Shown: positions 45,371-53,888, counted from the first letter of the stretch. The stretch is DNA of 64,000 bases from Vibrio sp. HB236076 (GCF_040957575.1 NZ_CP162602.1:558001-622000); one strand, 5' to 3'. Made by a program: numbers and translations. Notes: generated by a model from the sequence alone, not told the origin.

Positions 45371-46564
45371 ATGAAATCGATGATGACAATACAAGACACC
45401 AGTGTCTATTGTGCTCAAGGGCCGCAGTATTTAGGCCCGACAGGACAAGGAATTCTTACCGGTTATCAATTTGTTTTTAAAGATCTTTTTGATGTTGAAG
45501 GCTTTGTAACCGGCGCGGGTAATCCGACATGGCTTACCACCCATTTACCGGCTGTGGCCACATCCCCTTTGATCGAACGCTGTTTGAGTTTAGGCGCAGA
45601 ATGTTTGGGTCGAGTCCAAACTGATGAGTTGGCCTATAGTCTAAACGGTCAGAATTGCCACTATGGCACGCCGGTCAATCCCGCTGCGCCGCACTGTATC
45701 CCCGGCGGTTCGTCGAGTGGCAGTGCGGTGGCGGTGGCCAGAGGTGAGGTGGATTTTTCACTGGGCACCGACACGGGCGGGTCGGTGCGAGTCCCGGCAA
45801 GTTATTGTGGCTTGTTCGGTTTGCGGCCGACACTGGGCGCACTGAGTTTAGCGCATTGCTTTGAATTAGCGAAAAGTTTTGATACCGCTGGGGTCCTTGC
45901 CGCCAACTTGGAGACCTTGACCACGGTGTGGAATGGGTTAGGGGCCAAAGCGGCGGATTCAAAGCCCTGTACTCACCTTTACCTGGATAAACAATGCTTA
46001 TCCCTGCTTAGCAAGCCCCGTTTAGCGGCGATTCAGCAGTATTGCCTTAATGCTCAGGTGGCCTTGGTCGAAGGAGATTGGCTCGCTGAGAACCACATCC
46101 AGTTGGCGGAGCTTAGTGATGTGTTTCGCACCGTACAAGGTTACGAAATTGCACAGCTGCATGGCGAGTGGTTACAAAAGCACATCACATCGCTTGATCC
46201 GGCGATCGCCGAGCGCGCGACTTGGGCACTCGAAATCAGCGCAGAGCAGTATCAGCAAGGGGTGGCCAAGCAACAACAATTTTCTCGTTTATTGATGTCG
46301 CAACTGCAAGATAACCAGTGTTTTTGGCTGTTACCGACCACTCCATCAGGGCCGCCACCTCTTGATATGCCAGCGGCAGAGCTGGCGAACTATCGCTCGT
46401 ATTTGATGGGATTAACCAGTATTGCCGGTTTGTCTGGCTTGCCACAGCTGCACATTCCATTGGCCGGTTTGGCGGAAGGGCCTTGCGGCTTCTCTTTACT
46501 AGGCGATAAATATCAAGAAACGGGCTTATTAGCGCTGGCGAGTATGATGGAGAAGGGAATATGA
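45371..46564 (+). CDS. Amidase signature enzyme, possibly HpxY/AtzE-like
   Basis: A 397-residue cytoplasmic hydrolase of the amidase signature family. The catalytic triad is visible: lysine K37 in FVFKDLFDVEG, cis-serine S114 in PGGSSSGSAV and nucleophile S138 in GTDTGGSVRVPA. The 24-residue gap between the serines is that of the family. It overlaps the following gamma-glutamyltransferase-like gene (ATGA). Amidases stand beside HpxW in other purine clusters, so it probably acts on a ureide or oxamate-related amide. It is shorter than typical AtzE proteins. The start at 45371 follows GAGGAG. Confidence 0.82.
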   Translation: MKSMMTIQDTSVYCAQGPQYLGPTGQGILTGYQFVFKDLFDVEGFVTGAGNPTWLTTHLPAVATSPLIERCLSLGAECLGRVQTDELAYSLNGQNCHYGTPVNPAAPHCIPGGSSSGSAVAVARGEVDFSLGTDTGGSVRVPASYCGLFGLRPTLGALSLAHCFELAKSFDTAGVLAANLETLTTVWNGLGAKAADSKPCTHLYLDKQCLSLLSKPRLAAIQQYCLNAQVALVEGDWLAENHIQLAELSDVFRTVQGYEIAQLHGEWLQKHITSLDPAIAERATWALEISAEQYQQGVAKQQQFSRLLMSQLQDNQCFWLLPTTPSGPPPLDMPAAELANYRSYLMGLTSIAGLSGLPQLHIPLAGLAEGPCGFSLLGDKYQETGLLALASMMEKGI

Positions 46565-48132
46565 CCATGCAAAGCGCGTTTACAGCACCGCATTTTAAAG
46601 CCGCTCAAGCCGGGCAAGCGGTTCTCGATCGCGGCGGTAATGCCTGTGAAGCCATGGTGGCGGCCGCGGCGATGATCGCGGTGCAATACCCACACATGAA
46701 TGGCTTAGGCGGCGATGGTTTTTGGCTGATTTCTAAGCCAGGCCAAGCTCCTGTGGCCATTGATGCTTGTGGCCGTGCCAGTAAAAACGTTGATTTAGCG
46801 ACTTATGCGCGCCAATCAGAGTTGCCAGACAGCGGCGGCGCAGCGGCATTGACCATGGCGGGTACGGTGTCGGGCTGGCAAAAAGCGCTCGACTACTTAC
46901 CGGGTTCACAATCACTGGCCGAGCTATTTGCGCCGGCGATTGAAGCCGCTAGCCAAGGTATTGACGTGACGCAAAGCCTGGTCAATGCCAGTGAAAAAAC
47001 GTACTCACGCCTATCGGAACTGGCGTCTTTTCAGCGCCATTATTTACCCAGTGGACGTGCGCTCCAAGTTGGCGATATCTTGACCAACTCCAATTTGGCC
47101 AATACCTTGCAACAATTGGCGGAGCGCGGGTTGGACGATTTTTATCGCGGCGACCTGGCTGAGCGAATGGTCAAAGGCTTGCAAGCGCAAGGCAGTCCGC
47201 TCACGCTTGACGATTTTCACGCCTTTGAAGCCGAGTATTGTCAGCCGTTAAGCGTGGAAATCAGCCAAGGTCAGCTCTACAACTTACCGGCGCCGACTCA
47301 AGGGGTTGCTTCGTTAACGATTTTAGCGATTTACGATCAATTGGCCCAGCAAGCGAAAGGCGAGCTCGACCACATCCATTTATTGGTCGAAGCGACCAAG
47401 CAGGCGTTTCTGACCCGCGATCGCTATATCACTGACCCAAATGCCATGTCCGTCACCTCACAAAGCCTGCTTGATCCCAAACGGATTACACAAGGTGTTG
47501 AGGCCATTGAGCTCGATAAAGCCTTAGCTTGGCCACATGTGGCTAAACCCGGCGATACCATTTGGATGGGGGCTTGCGATACGCAAGGCGTGATGGTGAG
47601 CTTTATTCAGTCGGTGTATTGGGAGTTTGGCTCTGGCGTAGTGGCAGGGGACACGGGGGTATTGTGGAACTGTCGCGGTAAGAGCTTTTCACTAGATCCA
47701 AATCACCACAATGTGTTGGCGGCCAATAAAAAACCGTTTCACACCTTAAACCCCGCTTATGCGGATTTGCGCGATGGCCGTCGTATTGTTTATGGCACCA
47801 TGGGCGGTGAAGGCCAGCCGCAAACCCAAGCGTGCTTATTTAGCCGTTACCTGTATCAACATTTTTCATTGGAAGAAGCCATTTCTGCACCGCGTTGGCT
47901 CTTGGGCCGTACATGGGGTAGTGACACACACTCACTCAGACTTGAGCAAGGGTTATTCGACCGTTATCAACGCGAGTTATCGCAACGGGGCCACGAACTT
48001 GACCAAGTCGACGATCACAACGAACTCATGGGTCACGCTGGCGCGATTGTGTTATCGCCACAAGGGCAAGCCAGTGCCGCGACCGACCCGCGCAGTGATG
48101 GCGCAACCTATTTAGGAGAACAAAATGTCTAA
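46561..48132 (+). CDS. hpxW: Oxamate amidohydrolase-like Ntn hydrolase (HpxW type)
   Basis: A 523-residue gamma-glutamyltransferase-family protein that should cleave itself before the catalytic threonine T333 (in PGDTIWMGACD) to give two subunits. The small-subunit start GDTIWMGACDTQGVMVSFIQSVYWEFGSGV matches HpxW proteins, which hydrolyse oxamate to oxalate and ammonia, more than glutathione-degrading GGT. There is no signal peptide, unlike periplasmic GGT, so it is cytoplasmic. It overlaps the amidase before and the aminotransferase after. Assignment depends on context and the FGSGV loop. Confidence 0.8.
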   Translation: MTMQSAFTAPHFKAAQAGQAVLDRGGNACEAMVAAAAMIAVQYPHMNGLGGDGFWLISKPGQAPVAIDACGRASKNVDLATYARQSELPDSGGAAALTMAGTVSGWQKALDYLPGSQSLAELFAPAIEAASQGIDVTQSLVNASEKTYSRLSELASFQRHYLPSGRALQVGDILTNSNLANTLQQLAERGLDDFYRGDLAERMVKGLQAQGSPLTLDDFHAFEAEYCQPLSVEISQGQLYNLPAPTQGVASLTILAIYDQLAQQAKGELDHIHLLVEATKQAFLTRDRYITDPNAMSVTSQSLLDPKRITQGVEAIELDKALAWPHVAKPGDTIWMGACDTQGVMVSFIQSVYWEFGSGVVAGDTGVLWNCRGKSFSLDPNHHNVLAANKKPFHTLNPAYADLRDGRRIVYGTMGGEGQPQTQACLFSRYLYQHFSLEEAISAPRWLLGRTWGSDTHSLRLEQGLFDRYQRELSQRGHELDQVDDHNELMGHAGAIVLSPQGQASAATDPRSDGATYLGEQNV

Positions 48133-49354
48133 GCATACTTTATTTGAAACCCTTAACCCCCCGCAACGCCTATTGATGGGGCCAGGGCCAATCAATGCCT
48201 ATCCGCGAGTGCATCAAGCCATGTCTTCGGCGCTGATTGGTCAATACGATCCGGTGATGACCGGCTATATGAATCAAGTACAATCTTTGTATCGCGGCGT
48301 ATTTGCTACCGACAATCAACAAACCTTATTGGTGGATGGTACGGCGCGCTCTGGGATTGAAGCGGTACTGGTCTCCGTGCTGCAACCAGGCGACAAAGTG
48401 TTGATTCCTGTGATAGGCCGTTTTGGTCACTTATTGTGTGAAATTGCTCAGCGCATTGGCGCCAAAGTTCAAACCATTGAAGTGCCATGGGGAGAAGTAT
48501 GCCAACCTGAGCAAGTTGAAGAGGCGATCAAGTCCTTCAAACCTAAGATGCTGGCGACGGTTCAGGGCGATACATCGACGACCATGAATCAGCCGCTTAA
48601 GGAATTAGGTGAATTGTGTCAGCAATACGATGTACTGTTTTACTGTGATGCCACTGCGTCGATTGCCGGTAATGAGTTATTGGTCGATGAATGGCATTTA
48701 GACGCCGTTTCTGCAGGCTTGCAAAAGTGTTTGGGCGGGCCGTCCGGCAGTGCGCCTGTCACGCTGAGCGATCGCTGCGCTGAGGTGATTAACCAGCGTA
48801 AACACATCGAAGCCGGGATCAAAGCCGATCACCACAGTGAAGGCCAAGGCGAGATCATTCGCTCGAACTATTTTGATTTAGCCATGATTATGGATTACTG
48901 GGGCCCTGAGCGTTTAAACCACCATACCGAAGCGACCACCATGTTGTACGCGGCGCGTGAATGTGCGCGTTTGTTTTTAGAAGAAGGCGCTGACAATGTA
49001 ATTGCTCGCCACAAGCAGGCGGGTCTTGCTATGGCGTCGGGTTTACAGGCGATGGGGCTGGAGCTGTTTGGCGATCAAACGACCAAAATGAATAACGTGG
49101 TCGGGGTGTATATTCCCAAAGAGGTCAATGGCGATGAAGTGCGCCAAGAGCTGCTTTTGCGCTTTGGCATTGAAATTGGCACTTCGTTTGGTCCGCTACA
49201 CGGCAAAATATGGCGTATTGGTACTATGGGTTACAACGCAAGGCAAGAATGTGTGTTGTCGACATTGGCGGCGCTCGAGTCGATTTTATTGGCGAAAAAA
49301 GCCCGTGTAAACGCCGGTCAAGCGGTGGTGGCCGCGATGGCATTTTATCAATAA
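48125..49354 (+). CDS. hpxJ: (S)-ureidoglycine-glyoxylate aminotransferase, PucG/HpxJ
   Basis: A 409-residue class V PLP aminotransferase. GPGPINAYPRVHQAMSSALIGQYDP is the typical start of the alanine-glyoxylate aminotransferase group, and the PLP-binding lysine is K201 in GLQKCLGGPSG. PucG-type enzymes transfer the amino group of ureidoglycine to glyoxylate, giving oxalurate and glycine. The gene lies directly before the allantoate amidohydrolase gene, which makes ureidoglycine, supporting this over a simple serine or alanine aminotransferase. Confidence 0.85.
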   Translation: MSKHTLFETLNPPQRLLMGPGPINAYPRVHQAMSSALIGQYDPVMTGYMNQVQSLYRGVFATDNQQTLLVDGTARSGIEAVLVSVLQPGDKVLIPVIGRFGHLLCEIAQRIGAKVQTIEVPWGEVCQPEQVEEAIKSFKPKMLATVQGDTSTTMNQPLKELGELCQQYDVLFYCDATASIAGNELLVDEWHLDAVSAGLQKCLGGPSGSAPVTLSDRCAEVINQRKHIEAGIKADHHSEGQGEIIRSNYFDLAMIMDYWGPERLNHHTEATTMLYAARECARLFLEEGADNVIARHKQAGLAMASGLQAMGLELFGDQTTKMNNVVGVYIPKEVNGDEVRQELLLRFGIEIGTSFGPLHGKIWRIGTMGYNARQECVLSTLAALESILLAKKARVNAGQAVVAAMAFYQ

Positions 49355-49363
49355 GGGAACGCA

Positions 49364-50608
49364 ATGACGACAATGGACAGTCGCGCTGCAGTGATCATGC
49401 AGCAAATAGAAACCTTAGCCAAAATAAGCAGCCTGTCTAGTGGTGTTGAGCGGGTGTATCTTTCCGAGCAGCACGCGCTCGCCAATCAGCAACTGATGAC
49501 CTGGATGCAAGAAGCGGGGTTAGAAGCGTGGCAAGATTCGGTCGGCAATGTGCGCGGTCGCAAAGTCTCTTCTCAGCCGACGCAAAAGCGTTTATTGATC
49601 GGCTCTCATAGTGACACTGTCACCAATGCCGGTAAATATGACGGTACACTAGGTGTGTTATTGGCGATCGAAGCATTGGCACAGCTCAAAGATATAGATT
49701 TACCTTTTGATGTCGATGTGCTTGCCTTTGCCGACGAAGAAGGCACGCGTTTTAATACTACCTTGATTGGCTCAAGCGGAGTGGCGGGGTGTTTTGATCC
49801 CAAATGGCTTGATATTCGCGATAGTCAGCAAATCTCGATGGCAGAAGCCATGTTGACGTTTGGGTTGGATCCAAATAAAGCGGGGACAGATGCTTACCGA
49901 CCTGAAGACGTGGGCGGCTATTTGGAAGCGCACATAGAGCAAGGACCAGTACTTGAAGCACAGCAATCTTCCGTTGGCGTGGTCAGTGCCATTGCGGGTG
50001 CCAAGCGTTACCAATTTGAAGTTCGTGGTATGGCCGGCCATGCAGGCACGGTGCCGATGGCCTTGCGCCAAGATGCGTTGTGCGGCTTTGCTGAAATGGT
50101 CAGTGTGATAGAAGCCTTTGCCATCGAACACAACATTGTCGCGACCGTAGGTAAATGTCATGTACAAGGTGGGGCGGTGAATGTGATTGCCGGTGAGGTA
50201 TCTTTTACATTGGATATTCGCAGTCAATCTCAGGCTCAACTTGAGGGGTGTTGCCACAGTTTGATCGTCAAACTTGAGCAATTAGCGCAGAATCGCCATT
50301 TGAGCTTAAATCATGATTTGCTTTATGAGGCCAGTGCTGCGCCTTGTTCTGATTCCTTGCAAACTTTATGGAAACAAGCGGTACAACGCCACCTTGGTGT
50401 GCTCCCTTCTACCATGCCAAGTGGTGCCGGCCATGACGGTTTAGCCATCGCCAAGCTGACTGACATCGGCATGTTGTTCATCCGCTGTGATAGAGGTATT
50501 AGTCATCACCCTGATGAGAACGTGAATGTCGGTGATGTGGCCGATGCGCTTGGCTGTTTTATTGAAGCCATTAAACTGGCTCAGTTGCCCGCAATCGCCA
50601 AGGTTTAA
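49364..50608 (+). CDS. hpxK: Allantoate amidohydrolase, AllC/HpxK type
   Basis: A 414-residue M20/M28-type metallo-amidohydrolase that splits allantoate to ureidoglycine, carbon dioxide and ammonia. LLIGSHSDTVTNAGKYDGTLGVLLAIEAL holds two metal ligands (H and D), VLAFADEEGTRFNTTLIGSSGVAG the bridging acid cluster, EAHIEQGPVLE the third block and MPSGAGHDGLAIAKL the last histidine. It ends the operon; an intrinsic terminator follows. The product needs the aminotransferase encoded just upstream. The route makes ammonia, not urea, so it does not feed the urease. Confidence 0.92.
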   Translation: MTTMDSRAAVIMQQIETLAKISSLSSGVERVYLSEQHALANQQLMTWMQEAGLEAWQDSVGNVRGRKVSSQPTQKRLLIGSHSDTVTNAGKYDGTLGVLLAIEALAQLKDIDLPFDVDVLAFADEEGTRFNTTLIGSSGVAGCFDPKWLDIRDSQQISMAEAMLTFGLDPNKAGTDAYRPEDVGGYLEAHIEQGPVLEAQQSSVGVVSAIAGAKRYQFEVRGMAGHAGTVPMALRQDALCGFAEMVSVIEAFAIEHNIVATVGKCHVQGGAVNVIAGEVSFTLDIRSQSQAQLEGCCHSLIVKLEQLAQNRHLSLNHDLLYEASAAPCSDSLQTLWKQAVQRHLGVLPSTMPSGAGHDGLAIAKLTDIGMLFIRCDRGISHHPDENVNVGDVADALGCFIEAIKLAQLPAIAKV

Positions 50609-50634
50609 TGCTTTACTCGATTGCCTGTGACATA

Positions 50635-50662
50635 AAAAAACGCACCCTTGAGTGCGTTTTTT
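50635..50662 (+). terminator. Intrinsic terminator after hpxK
   Basis: ACGCAC and GTGCGT form a stem extended by A-run/T-run pairs, with a 6-base loop CCTTGA and a T6 tail. The A-run on the left means it may also stop the reverse-strand EF-hand gene that ends 53 bases later. Confidence 0.85.
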
Positions 50663-50714
50663 CTTTTCATTCCCTAAGGCTAATCGTTCGTCACTTCAAT
50701 GAGACGCTGAGTGA

Positions 50715-50996
50715 TTAGTTGGCTGGGCCTTGGCCGCCTTGCGGTGGCTGGTGGCTTTGCATAAAGGTATCGAGCTCAGTTTGGGTTAATTCACCATCGC
50801 CGTTTGTATCAGCTTGGTCAAAGTCGTGTGCTAACGGGCCTTTGGCTTCATCTTTGCTGATCACACCGTCACCGTTGCTGTCGATGTCTGAAAAGGAAGG
50901 CGGACGGGGCGGCTGGCCGTTTTGATTATTACTTGCCGCAAATACAGGCGCGCAAAATGCGGTGGCTAACACGGTCAAAAGCAGTGTTTTTTTCAT
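50715..50996 (-). CDS. Small secreted EF-hand calcium-binding protein
   Basis: A 93-residue precursor with a signal peptide of about 20 residues (APVFA then AS). Two EF-hand loops follow: DIDSNGDGVISKDE (about 37-50) and DTNGDGELTQTE (about 63-74), both with the D-x-N/D-x-DG pattern that binds calcium. The C-terminal tail is rich in P, G and Q. Such small proteins are common in Vibrio and their role is unknown. It is a single-gene unit; AAGGA lies upstream. Confidence 0.85.
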   Translation of the reverse strand: MKKTLLLTVLATAFCAPVFAASNNQNGQPPRPPSFSDIDSNGDGVISKDEAKGPLAHDFDQADTNGDGELTQTELDTFMQSHQPPQGGQGPAN

Positions 50997-51157
50997 GGGT
51001 GATCCTTAAACTCTTGTTGAATGAATAACGCTAGATTAGTCCAACTCATAACAATAATGTTCACGTTTTTACGTTGCTTTACATTTTGTTACACGCGGGT
51101 GGTTTTTGCTTTGAACGATAGTGAAAGACAGTGTGACATAGTGGTAGACGGTCAAAT

Positions 51158-51221
51158 GGGGTCGGCAGCCGAGGGAGATACGCAGTCACCAATACGGCGA
51201 TGTGTGAGAGGCGCCGACCCC
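51158..51221. repeat. GGGGTCGGC/GCCGACCCC inverted repeat
   Basis: A perfect 9-bp G/C-rich inverted repeat (51158-51166 and 51213-51221) with 46 bases between the arms, in the gap between the EF-hand and trpS genes. The 293-base gap (50997-51289) holds no convincing gene. The repeat could be a small structural RNA, a weak terminator for the converging trpS gene or the remnant of a mobile sequence; none can be decided here. Confidence 0.35.
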
Positions 51222-51289
51222 TGAAGGTTATTGCTGTCTCGCTTTTCAAGAAACATGGCTCGATTTGAGACTCTCGACGCCCGAACTAT

Positions 51290-52312
51290 TCAGAAGATAT
51301 TCAGTCCAAAAACCTCTTTGATATCAAACAGAACCTTGTGGGTTTTTTCTCGAGATACTTGGCTTCCTTTTGCCAATACATCGATAAGTTGTGCTTTGTC
51401 GGCGAGTAGTTCAGCTCTTTTCTCTCGGATTGGTCGAAGTAATTCTTGCAAACATTCTTCTAAGATTTTCTTGGTTGTTCCATCCCCCAGACCGCCGTTT
51501 TGGTATTGGCGTTTTAATTGAGCGATGTAATCTGAATCGGGATGAAACGCATCAAGATAGGTAAATACAACATTGCCTTCGACACAACCAGGATCCTCAA
51601 TTTTCAAGTGATTTGGGTCGGTGTACATTGATTTCACCGCCGCACGGATTGCTTTAGGGGAAGCACCTAGGTTGATCGCATTACCCATGGATTTCGACAT
51701 CTTACTTTTACCGTCTGTGCTCGGCAGGCGTGATGCCTTGCTCAGTAGTGGGCGGCATTCGTTGAGGACGGCTTTTCCGGCGAGTGAATTGACTTTCCTT
51801 ACTATCTCATTGGTTTGTTCAAGCATGGGTAATTGATCATCACCAACAGGAACGAGAGTGGCGTTGAAAGCCGTGATGTCTGCTGCCTGAGAAATAGGGT
51901 AAGTCAAAAAGCCAGCGGGGATGGAACGCTCAAAGCCTTTATTGTGTATCTCGCTTTTAACGGTAGGGTTTCGCTCTAATCTCGCGATGGTGACAAGATT
52001 ACTGTAATACATGGTTATCTCAGCCAATGCCGGTAATTGTGACTGCAGGCAAATCGTTGTTTTACTTGGGTCGATGCCTACCGCAAGATAATCGGCGACT
52101 ACGTTAATGATATTGGAGGAGACCTTTGATGGGTTGTGGGCGTTATCGGTTAGGCCTTGCATGTCTGCAACCAGAATCGTTTGGTCGTGAGCATGCTGCA
52201 AAGCGACACGCTGCTTTAAAGAGCCGATATAGTGACCAAGGTGTAAGGGGCCTGTCGCTCTATCACCGGTTAAAATGATGTCTGATGTATCTGCAGTTGG
52301 GTTGGTATTCAT
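51290..52312 (-). CDS. trpS2: Second, stand-alone tryptophanyl-tRNA synthetase
   Basis: A 340-residue class I aminoacyl-tRNA synthetase that charges tRNA-Trp. The HIGH-type motif is PLHLGHYIG (22-30) and the KMSKS loop is at 204-208. TGDRATGPLHLGHYIGSL marks it as the TrpRS II branch, separate from the usual housekeeping TrpS with TGxxPSGxxHLGNY. Such second copies often give resistance to TrpRS inhibitors or help under tryptophan limitation. The start at 52312 follows AGGAG. The gene has a leader peptide and possible RNA switch upstream. A housekeeping trpS is expected elsewhere in the genome. Confidence 0.92.
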   Translation of the reverse strand: MNTNPTADTSDIILTGDRATGPLHLGHYIGSLKQRVALQHAHDQTILVADMQGLTDNAHNPSKVSSNIINVVADYLAVGIDPSKTTICLQSQLPALAEITMYYSNLVTIARLERNPTVKSEIHNKGFERSIPAGFLTYPISQAADITAFNATLVPVGDDQLPMLEQTNEIVRKVNSLAGKAVLNECRPLLSKASRLPSTDGKSKMSKSMGNAINLGASPKAIRAAVKSMYTDPNHLKIEDPGCVEGNVVFTYLDAFHPDSDYIAQLKRQYQNGGLGDGTTKKILEECLQELLRPIREKRAELLADKAQLIDVLAKGSQVSREKTHKVLFDIKEVFGLNIF

Positions 52313-52317
52313 GGTGT

Positions 52318-52426
52318 TATCTCCTAATAAATCGATCGCTACTGGAGATAATGAGAGCACAGTCTTAGCTACCTTCCAGCAGCGTAAGAATGCAAAGATC
52401 CTGTGCCGCTCTAGTAAGAGCGCCAC
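52318..52426 (-). promoter_or_regulatory. Leader RNA of trpS2 with competing hairpins
   Basis: On the reverse-strand RNA, (a) GTGGCGCTCT/AGAGCGGCAC, with one mismatch and a 4-base loop (52403-52426), covers the WWRSY-stop codons of the leader peptide. (b) CGCTGCTGGA (52375-52384) can pair over 10 positions with TCCAGTAGCG (52337-52346). (c) TATCTCC (52344-52350) pairs perfectly with GGAGATA (52318-52324), which contains the trpS2 ribosome binding site. Pairings b and c share bases and exclude each other. GCACAG/CTGTGC (52401-52406 with 52357-52362) is a further alternative. No T-run follows, so control is more likely at translation. Confidence 0.6.
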
Positions 52427-52521
52427 CAAAAGAATGAAGGTGTAGAGATGAGTGTTGTCACCAAAAGCGGAACAAGGGTGAGCCGAGCAAGCAGTGTACT
52501 AAGATTATGCCAGTTCTCCAT
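52411..52521 (-). CDS. Tryptophan-rich leader peptide of trpS2
   Basis: A 36-codon open frame with its own ribosome binding site (AAAAGGACATAACA before ATG). It starts MENWHNLSTLL, has a hydrophobic middle and ends FFWWRSY-stop. Three tryptophans, two adjacent near the end, in a peptide of this size are far above chance, and WWR followed by S/T resembles the end of trp operon leader peptides (WWRTS in E. coli). It ends 98 bases before trpS2. The likely job is to sense charged tRNA-Trp through ribosome stalling and control trpS2. It is too short for normal gene callers. Confidence 0.7.
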   Translation of the reverse strand: MENWHNLSTLLARLTLVPLLVTTLISTPSFFWWRSY

Positions 52522-52554
52522 TGTTATGTCCTTTTGGTTGGTTGGGAGCTCAAC

Positions 52555-52583
52555 GATAGCACAAATATTATGGCCATGGTCAA
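52555..52583 (-). promoter_or_regulatory. Possible promoter of the trpS2 leader
   Basis: On the reverse strand TTGACC (from 52583 to 52578) is followed after 17 bases by GCTATC (52560-52555), with TG one base before it as in extended -10 promoters. Transcription would start about 25 bases before the leader peptide. Confidence 0.4.
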
Positions 52584-52739
52584 GTCGTTCTTTTATTGAC
52601 GATGTTTTTTTTCGCGGTGATTCATTTGCTCTATAAAGATAACATTCTTATCGCTCAAGAACATCATATCAATAGGGCATGTTTGTGCTATTGTCCAATG
52701 CAGTGCTAAGTTGGCCAAAAAGACAATGAGGACGTTGAG

Positions 52740-53072
52740 TTGTTAGACGCAAAAACACTTGGGCTATTTTTTATTACTGCAGTGGCAGAGATAATCGGGT
52801 GTTATCTGCCTTATCTTTGGTTAAAAGAGGGCAAGTCGGTTTGGCTTTTACTGCCGGCTGCTGTGTCTTTGGCGCTCTTTGCTTGGTTGCTTTCTCTGCA
52901 CCCAACCGCTGCGGGTCGGGTTTATGCGGCTTATGGCGGCGTTTATATTTTTGTCGCCATACTATGGCTGTGGTTCGTTGATGGGATACGGCCAACATTG
53001 TGGGACATCATCGGTGCCTCGGTCGCGCTGCTTGGTATGGCGATTATTATTTTTGCGCCACGGACTACATAA
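52740..53072 (+). CDS. ynfA: YnfA-family small membrane protein
   Basis: A 110-residue inner-membrane protein with four hydrophobic segments, of the UPF0060/YnfA family, related to small multidrug resistance proteins. [56 protein letters not shown] is the conserved block, so the gene is intact. There is no ATG at the start: it begins with TTG at 52740, about eight bases after GAGG. Its last 57 bases (from 53007) are repeated at 55303-55359. Export function is known for only a few members. Confidence 0.88.
   Translation: MLDAKTLGLFFITAVAEIIGCYLPYLWLKEGKSVWLLLPAAVSLALFAWLLSLHPTAAGRVYAAYGGVYIFVAILWLWFVDGIRPTLWDIIGASVALLGMAIIIFAPRTT
53007..53063 (+). repeat. 57-bp direct repeat, copy 1 (3' end of ynfA)
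   Basis: This segment is part of ynfA and matches 55303-55359 at 56 of 57 bases (one T/C difference). The two copies bracket about 2.24 kb of A/T-rich DNA with a broken transposase. It looks like the target end of an inserted islet or the remains of a tandem ynfA duplication. Confidence 0.9.
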
Positions 53073-53390
53073 AAGCGTTTATTTGTCTCTTGTTTTGTCT
53101 AGGAGATGTTTAGGGCAAGCAGTTGTTGAGACGTTTAATGGTAAATCGTCGACCTTTGTCAGAGAGCGAGGAGTTTTCATCAAGTTATAGCGAGCATAAC
53201 CCGATAAATATCGGGTTATGACAGACCACTTAGTTAAATCTAGTACAGGCAAAGCAGGGAAGATTAAACGACTTTCAACCAGTGATGATCTTTTGCACTT
53301 TTACATAATTGGAGTATTAGGCTATATCAGTACATCGAGGTTATTATTTAGATATTACCACTAAATTATTAGTAAAATTAAGGAGAGTTA
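53073..53390. other. Intergenic region with a 12-bp hairpin
   Basis: The 318 bases after ynfA hold no credible gene. CATAACCCGATA (53193-53204) and TATCGGGTTATG (53207-53218) are exact reverse complements separated by two bases, so RNA or single-stranded DNA would form a strong hairpin of ten or more pairs. There is no T-run. It may be a terminator or the end of the inserted segment. Confidence 0.45.
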
Positions 53391-53888
53391 ATGGAACTTA
53401 CTACATTTACAAGTATTTGGGGAGCTATAATTGGGGCTTTAACCGGCAGTGTTGGAGCAGCTTTGTTAGGTGCTGCAATTGGTGCAGGGTTGTCTGCGTT
53501 ATTTATAGTGATGCATGAAACAAATAGAGAAAGAAAAAATAGGGCGTTAGACTTAATCCAAGAATATACATCTCCAGATTATATACAACTAAGAAATGAG
53601 GCAGGTCAAGCACTTAGAAAAGCCTTAGAAGAACAAGAAACACCTTCTTGGGATAATCTATATCATAACTTGTCCAAAGAAGAGTGGCAAAAAATATCAA
53701 AAATTGAGCACTTTTATAAAAAGTTAAACTTTATGGTTGAGATCGGTGAGGTAGATGGGAAATACATAGGTAAATATTTCGAGAAAGAGTTTTGGCATTG
53801 GCAAAATAGTTACTTTAGTAAAATTAATATAGCATCAAAAAAGAAAGAAATGAGTTTTTCTGCTTTGGGGTTTATATCAAAACTTTAG
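53391..53888 (+). CDS. Hypothetical membrane-anchored protein, DUF4760-like
   Basis: A 165-residue protein with one glycine/alanine-rich hydrophobic N-terminal segment (about 8-38) and a charged helical cytoplasmic part, ending EKEFWHWQNSYFSKINIASKKKEM. The pattern of a short anchor followed by RALDLIQEYTSPDYIQLRNEAGQAL resembles DUF4760 proteins, which have no known function and often lie in mobile islets. AGGAGAG precedes the ATG. The A/T-rich composition contrasts with neighbours outside the repeats, consistent with transfer. Confidence 0.65.
   Translation: MELTTFTSIWGAIIGALTGSVGAALLGAAIGAGLSALFIVMHETNRERKNRALDLIQEYTSPDYIQLRNEAGQALRKALEEQETPSWDNLYHNLSKEEWQKISKIEHFYKKLNFMVEIGEVDGKYIGKYFEKEFWHWQNSYFSKINIASKKKEMSFSALGFISKL

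Noticed and set aside
51021..51224. Forward 67-codon frame between the EF-hand and trpS2 genes
   Set aside because: No ribosome binding site or recognised motif, and it ends inside the G/C-rich inverted repeat.
52318..52560. T-box riboswitch before trpS2
   Set aside because: T-boxes belong to Gram-positive bacteria and need a specifier loop and a terminator with T-run; neither is visible. The Trp-rich leader peptide explains the region better.
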